Assembly (NCBI GenBank): GCA_016858145.1
Contig: JAEHOE010000076.1
Coordinates: 62,001-126,000, forward strand
Direction: 5' to 3'
Length of the DNA stretch: 64,000 nucleotides
DNA from: Edaphochlamys debaryana
Taxonomy: Eukaryota; Chlorophyta; Chlorophyceae; Chlamydomonadales
Of the stretch, positions 42,888-53,373 are shown one piece after another. The number at the start of each line of letters is the position of its first letter. Position 1 is the stretch's first letter. A model generated the notes under the pieces. The model was not told where the DNA came from and did no database searches. It saw only the letters and a list, made by a program, of their open reading frames with translations. Both the position numbers and the translations under genes were made by a program.

Positions 42888-43341
42888 CCAGTTGGAGGCG
42901 CAGAGCGGTGCTGGGCAGGGGAGCTGCTGGGTGGGTGCGTGTAAGCCTTCGATAACACTAATGGCCTTGGCCCGGCTCTCCACCCCTGCCTGCGCACGGC
43001 AATGCTTGGTATGCTCGGTATGTGCGGTAGGTCCTCACAAGTGTCAGCCACCGAGCCACCGACAGCCTCGCCTCTCGACGCCCAGGCTTCCAACCCCCTC
43101 AACGGCGCATGCACATCTAGACCGCATGCACAGTGACAAACCTATCTAAGTTTTAGAAAGGATGGGGCAGATGGGGGCTGGGCCATGTGGGGAAGGCGCG
43201 GCGGGCGCTGGATGGAAGGGAAAATCAGGACACGCAGGATGCACGTTGGGGCGGGTGTCGGGGCCCGAGCACACGCGACACCAAACATAACTCTCTCCTT
43301 TGCTCACAAGGTTCGGCGCGTCACTTTGGTCGCCAGTCGCT
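42888..43341. other. Intergenic: YqgF 3' flank and HMCES-like promoter
   Basis: Contains TGTAA at 42940, then the 5' flank of the next plus-strand gene. No exon is seen. Confidence 0.45.
42940..42944 (+). terminator. TGTAA polyadenylation signal of YqgF-like gene
   Basis: TGTAA 53 bases after the stop at 42887. It is close but usable. Confidence 0.45.
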
Positions 43342-46317
43342 ATGTGCGGGCGAGCGCGCTGCTCTTTATCGCGCCATGGGGTTGAATGCGCGTCAGGCGT
43401 CCCCGAGCAGCGCTGGCACGACCGCGAGCGCTTCCAGCCCACTTACAATGCGAGCCCAGGGTTCTGGCTGCCGGTCGTGGTTCGCGGCCACAACGGCGAG
43501 CGGGAGCTGAGGTCCATGCGGTGAGCTGCGCCCCAGCAACCCCGGTCTCACTGGTGGAGGCCTCTACGCAGCTATAGTGAAGCTCCCGGGCGATGGCATA
43601 GGTAGCGGAGCTGGAGCTGTGTGCGCCGCGTGCTGCGCTCGTGCCCGAGCGCCCGCGTGGCTGCCCCCCGTCGGCCACGTCCGGCCCACCCCCAACTAAC
43701 CTTCCCTTTCCCCTCGCGCGCTCCCTCTGATCGCTGGCTCTTCAGCTGGGGCCTGGTGCCCAGCTTCACGCGCGCGGGCCCCGGCGAGCGGCTGGACCAC
43801 TACAAAATGTTCAACGCGCGGAGCGAGACGCTGACCAGCAAGGGCGTGTTCAGCCGGCTGGTGCCACGGCGGAGGTGAGGCACTTGGGGGCTACGACACC
43901 TGACGGACACCTGCAGCTCTACATAAAGAGGAGGCCCCGTCTCTTACCCGCTCTTTCCCCCACCAAGCACGCCGTCCCTTGCCACGCCTCCGCATTCCCT
44001 CGCCACGCCGTCCCTTGCTCACGCCACCTTCCGCGCCCTCCACGCCCACCATGCCCTAACCTCCCGCCCTCAGGTGCTGCGTGCTGCTGGATGGCTTCTA
44101 CGAGTGGACCACGGGGGCGGGCGGCCGCAAGCAGCCCTTCCACGTCACCACCACCACCACCACCGCTGACGCCCCCTCGCCGGCAGCCACTGGGAAGGGG
44201 GGCCAGGGCCAGGCCCAGGGCGACGGCGCCTTCGGCAGCGCCATGTGGGTGGCGGGGCTGTACGACACCTTCCAGCAGGGTGAGCGATGCGGGAGAGGGC
44301 GTCAGTTGCGACAGGCTTGCAAGAGAAGAAGGACCGCATGGGGGGCGGCGGTTGAATGGTTTGCTCCACGGGGTTGACTCCTGGGTTGGTACGCTGCAGC
44401 GCGGCCCCTCGACTAGTGGATGCGCGGCAGCGCAGTCCGAAGGTGGTCTCGAAGGGGGGGGTCCCAAGGGGTCCCTCAGAGAGTCCTGTCCGTTATGGTA
44501 CCGTGTTGGTCAATCCTCCCCCCCCCCGCAGACCCCGACTCCGAGCCCCTCCACACCGTCACGCTCATCACCACGGACAGCAGCCAGCCCCTGGTGAGCC
44601 GCAGGGGGGCCCGCACTCGCCTGCACAGCACGACAATGCCTTGTGGCTCCCTCTCTCCCTGGCCCCGGTGCCCCTGCGCCCCCTTTTGCGGGTTGACCAC
44701 ACAGCCCCCCTCCGACACCCCTCCGTCTTCCCCTACCCTGCAGGGGTGGCTGCACGACCGCATGCCCGTGCTGCTGACCACCCCCCAGGTGGGCCCGCAG
44801 GCTGGAAGAGGGAGGGGGCAGGGGCCTGGTTGGGGGCGCATGGCAACAGATGCGCGGTACCAGTGCTCCAAGGGCACAGCCGACACCGGGGCCCGACCTG
44901 ACACCCCCCCCTCCGTATCCGCTACCTCACCGTGTGCCGCCGCCACACTGCAGGAGGTGTCCGCTTGGCTGGGCGAGGACGAGGCCTGCGGCGGCCCGCC
45001 GCCGCCCCTGCCGCCGCCGCTGTCCCCGTCGCAACCCTCAGCGGGAGAGGAGCCCGTGGCTTCCGCACATGGGGAGCGCTCCAGCGCGGGGGCCGAGGCT
45101 GGCGGCGAGCCAGGGGCAGGCAGCGGGCGAGCCAGCAGCCCCGCGGCGGGGACCCAGCGGGAGAGGGTTCCGGAGGGACCTCGCAGCCCCGGGGATGACG
45201 CGGACTGCGGCAGCCCGGCGGGCAAGGGAGGCGGAGGCGAAGCCACCGGCAAAGCTGGCGGGGGCGGGGCCGGCGGCGACAAGTGGGAGGAGGAGAAGCT
45301 ACGGGCGGCTGCTCTGGTTGCGCGGGTAAGCCGGGTCGGCTCACGCTTGGTCGGCCAAAGCCATCTCGGGCATCTCGAGCATCTCGGGAGCCGCAACCCC
45401 CTTTGTGAGAGAAAGAGCTGCTCAACCTGCCTGAGCAATCTTACACGCGTGCCCACACGCCTTCCTATGCCCCTGCTGCACCTCGGTCATCCCCTTCTGC
45501 CTCCGCATCTTCGTCCCCGCAGCTGTGTAGGCCGTACGGGGGCCCGCTGCTGCGCTGGCATCCTGTCACCCCCGAGATGAGTAAGCCGTCGTACGACAAG
45601 CCAGACGCATGCAAGGTGAGTGCACAGGGCAGGCTGCTGCGGCTGAGGTGTAGGCTAGGGAGGTTGCTCAAGCCCACCAATGATCTTGGGTCGGCAATAC
45701 AGGGACGCCGTATGATCACCCTGCAAGACCGGCCTCCCTGCCCCTTACTCACTCTCCCCGCACACACCCCACAGGACGTGCGCACCAAGAAGGGCTCCAT
45801 CGGGGCGTTCTTCAAGCCCGCACCCGCCGCCAAGACCCCCACCGCCGCCTCCTCGGCAGCCGCCAAGAAGCCCACCTCCCCGCCTTCGGCGGCAGCAGCA
45901 GCTCTGCCGCCCAAGCAGGACCCCGCAGCGGTGAAGCAGGAGGCGCAAGCGGCGACCATGGGGAAAGGCCCGGAGCCCGGGTCGACGGAAGGGGCGGGGC
46001 CAGGGCCTGGCTCTGCCACGGCGGGGTCCAGGGCAGGCGCTGGGGTGGTTCCGGGTCCGCTGAACACGGACGATTGCGAGGGAGCGGGTGGGGCGCTGGC
46101 GGGGCCGTCGGCAGCGGTGGTCAAGAGCGAGGCAGGGGGGGCTGGTGGGGGGGAGGGGAGTGGGGGGTCGCCGCAAGGGGGCGGCAAGCCGGTCGCTTGG
46201 CTCAAGTGGCCGGGGAAGGGGGCGGAGCCCAAGCCGGGGCCCAAGGCGGGGGCGGGGTCCAAGAAGCGGGCCGGGGCAGGGTCCTCACCGGCCGGGGCAA
46301 AGAAGGGCAAGCGGTGA
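43342..46317 (+). CDS. SRAP/HMCES-like abasic-site DNA-protein crosslinking protein
   Basis: Eight exons (43342-43520, 43746-43874, 44074-44279, 44532-44593, 44744-44788, 44954-45325, 45523-45615, 45775-46317) give 542 residues. Cys2 directly follows the start Met (MCGRARCS), as the family requires for the thiazolidine link to abasic sites in single-stranded DNA. The other catalytic residues are present: Asn36 in YNASPG, Glu113 in DGFYEW and His196 in LHDRMPVLL. WGLVPSF, KMFNARSET and LLRWHPVT complete the SRAP fold. The C-terminal 180 residues are a disordered Ala/Gly/Pro/Lys tail, starting with KGSIGAFF at 368-375, which resembles a PCNA-binding PIP box, and ending in basic AKKGKR, a likely nuclear signal. 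The protein should shield abasic sites at replication forks. Confidence 0.92.
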
Positions 46318-46623
46318 GGGTTGTAGGCTGGGGACTGCTGGCAAAGGCAGGCAGTGCGCAGGAGCCGGGGGCGGGCGCGGGTGCGGAGCCGGGGCGCGTG
46401 CGGGTGTCGCGGCACGCGAAGGCATGGGCGACGTCATTGGGCCCGCGGGTCACGGAACAAAGCCTCGAGCTCCGCGCCTGCAAAGCCATTCCCGTTGTCT
46501 TCACGCTTCGCGCTTCACATTGACGCCCCTCGTTCTGAAGCTCAACACAGCAGCCTGCCGCAAGCCACCGCGAGGGACCTCCTTCAACAGAGCTCCGTCC
46601 TCCCTCGCAACCCCGCCGCCGCC
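46318..46623. other. Short intergenic region between two plus-strand genes
   Basis: 306 bases between the HMCES-like stop and the LEA-like start. No TGTAA was found, so the 3' end signal of the upstream gene is not identified. Confidence 0.4.
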
Positions 46624-49561
46624 ATGCTCTCGCGCGTCGCCGCCGTCGCTGGCGCCGCCGGCGTCCTCGCACGGTGAGCTGGAAGGGGGGCTCAGCACCG
46701 GCAGGGCTGGTGCTACGCGCTCGCTGCTGGCTGCGGCCCCACGCCTCGGCCGGCCCTGCACCGCGCCCCCTGCAGGCGCTCACCACCCGCGCCTCCGCTA
46801 CGAGCCCCACGCTCTGACGCTGTCCTGACGGGCTGCCTCCCCTATCTGCCCCCGCTCGCCTCGCAGCCCCGGCGCCGGCGCCGCCTCCTCCCTGCGGCTC
46901 ATGGCCACCAGTGACACCATCAAGGGCACCGTGGAGAAGGTGGCGGAGAAGGTGGGCGAGGGGCGGGAGAGGGGAGCTAGGAGCGGACGGTCAGGGCGAT
47001 GGGGAGGTGAGGCGACACAAGGGATGAGGGAGGGGTTTGACGTGGAGCCCTGGGGACCTGTGAACCGCCAGCTTGGCTCTGCCACCCTTTCCTAAGCCTT
47101 CACCCGTCCCTCCCTGTCTCTCTCCGGGGCATCTCTCCCGAGGCAGTGCCCTTACTTGTTGTTACACGGACAAGGGCATCAGCCGTGAACTCCCATGCTT
47201 ACCCTTTCGGACTCCGTCCGCTCACGCTTCCCTCCCCCCTCCCCTGCCCCCCGCCCCCTGCTCCCCCTCAGATCCACGGCGCCACGGAGCGCGCCAAGGA
47301 GGGCCTCAAGAGCGCCACCGACCGGGCCTCGCACACCATCGACCAGGTGGGCTGGGGCAGGGTTGGAGGGGGGAGCAGGGGGGTCCGGCAGCCGCTGGAG
47401 GGTGTGGGGTCAGGGAGCAGATGAGGGTGAACCGCATGCTGCAACCTTTCGGGCTTGCTTGCTTGCGACCCACATGCCACTTTGTCGGCTCGTGACGCTT
47501 TCGGCTGACCCGTCTATTCCCCCGGCCGCCGCAGGTCTCTGGCCGCGCCCGCGAGGGCGTTGACCACACCAAGGACGCCGCCTCGGAGTACACGGAGCGG
47601 GCCAAGCAGGTGGGGGCAGGCATGGGGGAGGCAACTGAAGGGCAGGGACCAATGCTGTGAATCGTGGGGCGAGCCAAGCCTGGTTTGAGGAGTGGACGTC
47701 GACTTGCTGATGAGTTGACCCTGTCCCTATAAGCCCGACTCTTGCCCCCGCCCTGACGTCAACCCCTCTGGCCCACCCGCAGACCGTGAACCAGTACACC
47801 TCGGGCGCCCGTGAGACCCTCAACGACGCACGCGACGCAGCGGCGGACGCAGTGGGCTCCGCTCGGGACTCGGCCAAGGTGGGCCGGTGGGGTGTGGGGG
47901 CGGGCGAGGGGCCGAGACGTGAGGGGGTGCGCTAAGCCTGCTGGGGACGGACCCAAGCCCGCAAAGCCAGCAAGAGGCACGCGCGGGGCATGGCACGCAC
48001 AGCGATGGTCGAGGGACCGCAACGTCCCGGTGCTCGCGCCCCAGAAACGCCGACTAAGGCTTGATGCTCGTCTCAGCAGCGTTGTACAGCGTGTCGACCG
48101 GCTGCTTGCTTTTTGTCTGCAAGCGCTAAAACCGGCCGCGCGAAACCTTTGTCAGCCCGGGGTCCGGTGCTCCTGCAAGTTTCGCCCGCCTATGAGACGC
48201 ACGTCGAGCCAGTCCCAAACTGGAGTGTTGGCAGACTTGATTGCCCCGAGGTCCGGATGTTCGTTGGGACCCGGTGCATGTCTGAATGCCGGCCCCCACG
48301 GTCTCCAAGCGCTGGGACCGTGCTTCCCCGGCCCGCACGATGCTCGCATGCCCCGCAATGACCGGCGCCGCTCGGGTCTGGGCGCCGCATCCGCTGCTCG
48401 GATTGCAGCGTCTCATTGGGCTCGGCCGCATCGTGGAACCAACCGGACCGGAGCCAGCGCGGCCGGGGCGTGGTATGGGGGAGCCGACCCGCCCGCCGCC
48501 CAGCCCTTGCCCCGGGCATGCTGAAGAGCGTCTTCTGAAGTGCACTACGCGTGTGTTGGGGGCGTGTGGAGCGTCGCGGCGGAGATACGCCGTTTCGTCC
48601 CGCGACTCAGTATCTCGCCTGGCCGCGGCCGGGGGCTCCGGAAACGCCGGTCCTCAGGCATGAGGTCGAGCTTGCGTTCAGCACGCGAGGGCTTTCAGAA
48701 CGAGGGTGGGGCGCATGCAGGATTGCTGGAGATATGAGAATCGGACGAGCCAACCTTTGATTCACTTGCTATTTCTCCGGACGGCCTCAACAACCACTCA
48801 AAACTCCTTACAAGCTCACGCAAGCTCATAGCAGTCTACCAAACACCTTACGAGCATCCCCGGACAAGCACCCTCAACCTAAATCTGCGTCGCGCAACGC
48901 GACCAAGGCCCCGCTTATGGCCGCCGCCGCCACCGCCGCCACTGCCGCCGGCTCTACGACGCTGCACATGTGCATTCCCGACCCAGCCCAGTCACCCTTG
49001 CCACCCCTGCCTTGCCCTCTGGGCGCCCAACTGACCCCCGCAGGAGGCCATGGCCAACACCAAGAACACGGCCCGCGAGGCCGCCTCCGCCACCGAGGCC
49101 CGCATGCGCAACGCCGCAGAGTCCGCCGCCACCGCCGCCATGCCCCCGGGCGGCGGCGGCGGCCCCGGCTCGGGCGCCGGCGCCGGCTCCTTCACGCCCA
49201 CCTCCTCCGGCGGCTCGGGGGACACGGCGGATGCGCTGGGCAGCACGTCGGGGACGCCCGGCACCGACGAGGCGGCCAAGGCGGCGGGCAGGGTGGTTGG
49301 CGAGGTGCGCTGAGGGGTGTTGGGTTCACCAGAGATATCCCGCTGGCCAATGAGGGGGGGAGGGGGCCCTGGCGAGCTTCCCTTGTTAGTTGTTTTACGA
49401 GAGAGCAGCAGACCTCGCTGGCCCTTACCTCAAGTTGCCGTGCAGGTAACTTGCCATTGCTGCTCAAGACCCACTACTGCGCCCGTGGAACCCCCTCCCT
49501 GCAGACCAGCGCCGCCTTTCGCTCGGGCCGCGAGGAGGGCGAGCAGCGGGGCCGCCAGTGA
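46624..49561 (+). CDS. LEA-like (group 3) stress protein, organelle-targeted
   Basis: Seven exons (46624-46673, 46867-46951, 47272-47346, 47535-47609, 47783-47878, 49044-49304, 49505-49561) give 232 residues. The N-terminus MLSRVAAVAGAAGVLARPG has no acid residues and looks like a mitochondrial or plastid presequence. The body is built of amphipathic 11-mer-like segments rich in Ala, Lys, Glu and Thr (TIKGTVEKVAEK, ATERAKEGLKSATDRA, ARETLNDARDAAADAV), each exon carrying about two. This is the signature of group 3 LEA proteins, which protect membranes and proteins during drying or cold. Intron 5 is 1165 bases and contains a ~1 kb copy of the region upstream of the GARP gene. The last junction is uncertain: without the splice at 49304 the protein would end with VGEVR. 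Confidence 0.8.
47937..48916 (+). repeat. Duplication copy 1, inside LEA intron 5
   Basis: Near-identical over its length to 50636-51625, with a few substitutions and small indels concentrated at the left end. It continues into ATGGCCG and, after a 24-base insertion, a partial match to the first codons of the GARP gene (GGCTCTACGACGCTGC versus GGCTACGACGCTGC). Confidence 0.9.
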
Positions 49562-50635
49562 GGGAGCAGTTACCGGAGTTTGGCGACAACTGGTGCTTAC
49601 TGGTCGGCCGGGGCAAGCGAGGCGCATGGCGGAGAGAGAGCTTCGGAGTAGAGCCTCTTGCTGAGGGAAGCTTGTGGGATGTATGTAGGGTTCACGATGG
49701 AAGTGAAGGCTAGTCTGATGGATGTAAGCCTCTACAATCAGAGGCGTCGTTGGTAGTTGGCAGGTTTAAGTTGATCGAGCAACACTGCTGGACGGGGATT
49801 TCATGGATTGCTCGGGCACCGCTCGGGCATGTGGTCCTCAGTGAGGCTGAATACAGATGAATTGTCGATCAGGGCTGGCCTCAAGGGTGCCTGTGCCAAC
49901 ACGAGCAGATACCGCACCTGCACCTGCAAACAGGAGAAGGCTACCTAGCACTACTCAGGGAGCTAGCAGACCTGGTCCTGCCAGAGCACGGCCGGTGTTC
50001 CGGTGACTCGTGCGTTGGGCCGAGCTGCAGCAGCCGGGATGGGCGTTGCTGTGGGAAGAGCACCTCCTCGTCGGGTGTTTCGCCACGCCACCGCATGGTT
50101 GCGCCAGCGGCGGAGAGGACTCGTGACGGCTACGGCGACAGCCGCCTGTCACTGGGGAGCTTAGGGAGCCCGGCCCAGCACCGCCTCCCCTTGCTCCTCC
50201 TTGCTTCGCCACCCCTCGGCTCCAGCCGCGCCAGGCAACTCCAATGACTAACTCGCCGTGCAAATGCCATGCCCATGCCCAGCCCGTTGTGCCCCATGCG
50301 CCCCCGGACAGCTGCACATGTAACTGTCCTTTCCCATCCTGAACCCCCTACGTATACACCTGCGAGGGGTGGAGCAGGGCTGCAACAGGCGACACGCGGC
50401 AAGCCGTGGGCAAGCAGGCAAGGCCCACGGACGCTGCAAAGGAGGGGCGCTGGTGGGTGGCAGCAATTCTGGTGAGCCCGTGAGAGCATGCTCGCTCGGG
50501 CAGGCCGGAGGTGAAACGCCACGGCGATTCAGCTGAGCTCAGCAGCAGAAAGGTTAAGCCACGGGCGAAGCATCCTACAGGAGATCAGCAGCATAACGCG
50601 CGGGACAGCCCGCCCTGACGCCAACCCCTCTCTCG
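49562..50635. other. Intergenic: LEA 3' flank
   Basis: LEA-like 3' UTR with TGTAA at 49733, then about 900 bases with no exon. At 50609-50631 there is a 23-base match to the end of LEA intron 4 (47747-47769). Confidence 0.5.
49733..49737 (+). terminator. TGTAA polyadenylation signal of LEA-like gene
   Basis: TGTAA 172 bases after the stop at 49561. Confidence 0.55.
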
Positions 50636-51625
50636 CCTGCTGGGGGCGGACCCAAGCCCGCAAAGCCAGCAAGAGGGCGCTGGCGGGTGGCACGCGCAGG
50701 GCATGGCACGCAAATCAATGGTGGAGGGACCGCGACGTCCCGGTGCTCGCGCCCCAGAAACGCCGAGTAAGGCCTAATTCTAGTGTTGCAGCGTTATGCG
50801 TGTCGACCGGCTGCTTGCTTTTTGTCTGCAAGCGCTAAAACCGGCCGCGCGAAACCTTTGTCAGCCCGGGGTCCGGTGCTCCTGCAAGTTTCGCCCGCCT
50901 ATGAGACGCACGTCGAGCCAGTCCCAAACTGGAGTGTTGGCAGACTTGATTGCCCCGAGGTCCGGATGTTCGTTGGGACCCGGTGCATGTCTGAATGCCG
51001 GCCCCCGCGGTGCCCAAGCGCTGGGACCGTGCTTCCCCGGCCCGCACGATGCCCGCGTGCCCCGCAATGACCGGCGCTGCACGGGTCTGGGCGCCGCATC
51101 CGCTGCTCGGATTGCAGCGTCTCATTGGGCTCGGCCGCATCGTGGAGCCAACCGGACCGGAGCCAGCGCGGCCGGGGCGTGGTATGGGGGAGCCGACCCG
51201 CCCGCCGCCCAGCCCTTGCCCCGGGCATGCTGAAGAGCGTCTATTGAAGTCCACTGCGCGTGTGTTGCGGGCGTGTGGAGCGCCGCGGCGGAGATACGCC
51301 GTTTCGTCCCGCGACTCAGTATCTCGCCTGGCCGCGGCCGGGGGCTCCGGAAACGCCGGTCCTCAGGCATGAGGTCGAGCTTGCGTTCAGCACGCGAGGG
51401 CTTTCAGAACGAGGGTGGGGCGCATGCAGGATTGCTGGAGATATGAGAATCGGACGAGCCAACCTTTGATTCACTTGCTATTTCTCCGGACGGCCTCAAC
51501 AACCACTCAAAACTCCTTACAAGCTCACGCAAGCTCATAGCAGTCTACCAAACACCTTACGAGCATCCCCGGACAAGCACCCTCAACCTAAATCTGCGTC
51601 GCGCAACGCGGCCAAGGCCCCGCTT
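50636..51625 (+). repeat. Duplication copy 2, 5' region of the GARP gene
   Basis: Direct repeat of 47937-48916. It ends exactly at the GARP start codon, so it should contain that gene's promoter and 5' UTR. Confidence 0.9.
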
Positions 51626-53373
51626 ATGGCCGGCTACGACGCTGCTCAGCTACAGGCCTTCTATGGCGCCAAGGAGGCAGAGACGATGGACCCCGCGGCA
51701 GGGCTGATACCGCTGACCGCCTCGCTCCTGCCGAGCGTGGTGGCAAATGCCTTCGGCCTGCCCCAATTCGGCCAGGCGCCAGCGCCGCCGCCGCAGCCCC
51801 CGCCACAGCAGAACCTCTACGGCCTCATGGCCAACCAGGCGCTTCTGGGCGGACTCAGCTGTTACGGCTCTGCGTCACCCTACGCGGCGCCCCAATCGCA
51901 ACCGACTCTCGCGTCGCAAATGCAAGGCCTCCAGTACCTGCAGGCGCTCTCGCAAATGCAGCAACACATGCAACAATCCTCTCAGTCCGCAGCAGCGGCG
52001 CAGTCGCTACTGGCCGCGCGCTCCGGCGCTTTCCACGCTCAATTCGCGCGGTCGCAGCAGCCCGCTACGTCATCGGCTATCTCGCAGCCCATGCCCTCGG
52101 CCTCCACGGACACGACGTCGCGAAGAGAGCCGGAGCGCGCTGCTTCGGGCTCCGGCTCGGGGACAACGACCTCGTCGTCCCTGACCAACAAGTGCCCCGC
52201 GCCATCTTACTCCAACGTCTCGGCGCCCTACCAGCACCCGCTCGCCACGCTGTACGCTGCGCTCGCCCAGCAGCAGCAACAACAGCAGCAACAACAACAG
52301 CAGCAGCAAGCGGCAGCGTACAGCGCTGCGCAGCAGGCGAGCAGCTACGCCGCTGCCATGCAGCCGTACGCCAACCACCTGCACGCTGCATACGCCTACG
52401 GACGACCCGACGCCGCGGCCGCAGCAGCGGCGGCGGCCGCGGCGGCCGCCGCATACGGCTACCCGCAGGCAGCAGGTGCGTGAAGGCTGCTCCGCGTCGG
52501 GTTACCTGCCTGCCGCTGTGCTGCTCCCCACCGCCACCCCCGCCACCCCTCCTCCCCGTTTCTGACTTTGCACCCTTCCTTACCCTACCGCCCTCAACCC
52601 CCAGGCGCCTATGGCGCGGGCTTCCCCGGTTACGGCGCGGCGGGCAACATCAACTACTCGACCGCGCTGGCCGCAGCGGCCTACCGGCCCGTGCCGACGC
52701 AGGTGCTGCCGGCGCCCTCGGCGGTGCCCCAGCAGTCGCAGTCCATGTGCGACGACGACTACGCCGATGACGGCTCCACGCGGGCCATCAAGCGCCCGCG
52801 CCTCGTGTGGACGCCGCAGCTTCACAAGAAGTTTGAGTCGGCGGTCACCAAGCTGGGCGTGGAGAAGGCCGTGCCCAAGAACATCATGCAGGTGCGCTCA
52901 GCAAGGGCGTGGGCGGGGCCGAGAACTTCGCGCGGGTTGCGAGGCCTTGGGGCGGATCTGCGTTAGCAGGATTCAGATGTCATGGCCATTGACCTGCGTT
53001 TGCAGGCAGGGCTGTTGTTGCCTCTGTTCGTGAGCAACTCCGCTGACCACCCCTCTCGCCCCTCTCTGTCCTGCAGGAGATGAACATCGACGGCCTCACC
53101 CGTGAGAACGTGGCCAGCCACCTGCAGAAGTACCGCATGCTGCGGCGCAAGGACGGCGGCGGCTCCAGCGAGGGCCGCGACTCGGACACCCGCAGCGCGG
53201 ACACCCGCACCGCCGGCTCCAAGCGGAGCGAGCCCGAGCCCCCGTCCAGGCCCATGGCCTCTGTCGCTGCCCCGTCTGCCCCCGCTGCCGGCACCGCTAC
53301 GCCCCCGCCGGCGCCCACCCCCGGCGCGTCGCCTTCGACAGACGGCGCCTCCTCGGCTAACCCGAGCGGCTAG
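51626..53373 (+). CDS. GARP (Myb-like) transcription factor of LUX/ROC15 type
   Basis: Three exons (51626-52475, 52605-52891, 53077-53373) give 477 residues. The B-motif DNA-binding domain lies at about 346-401: [19 protein letters not shown], then [20 protein letters not shown] and [10 protein letters not shown]. The SHLQKYR helix is diagnostic of GARP factors, and [12 protein letters not shown] is shared with plant LUX/PCL1 and the Chlamydomonas clock protein ROC15. LUX works in the evening complex of the circadian clock; ROC15 is a light-responsive clock factor. A similar role here is inferred. The N-terminal 280 residues are Gln/Ala/Ser-rich with runs of 14 Gln and 14 Ala, typical of activation or repression regions. 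The C-terminus is Ser/Pro/Ala-rich. An intron splits the DNA-binding domain at MQ|EM. Confidence 0.9.
52268..52309 (+). repeat. CAG/CAA repeat coding 14 Gln
   Basis: Fourteen consecutive Gln codons, mixed CAG and CAA, in exon 1 of the GARP gene. Confidence 0.95.
52412..52453 (+). repeat. GCN repeat coding 14 Ala
   Basis: Fourteen consecutive Ala codons with mixed third bases, near the end of exon 1 of the GARP gene. Confidence 0.95.

Noticed and set aside
47811..48545. Open frames of 140-240 codons on both strands in the ~1 kb repeat
   Set aside because: They recur in copy 2 only because the DNA is duplicated. They have no splice support or recognisable protein features, and GC-rich DNA gives long chance frames.
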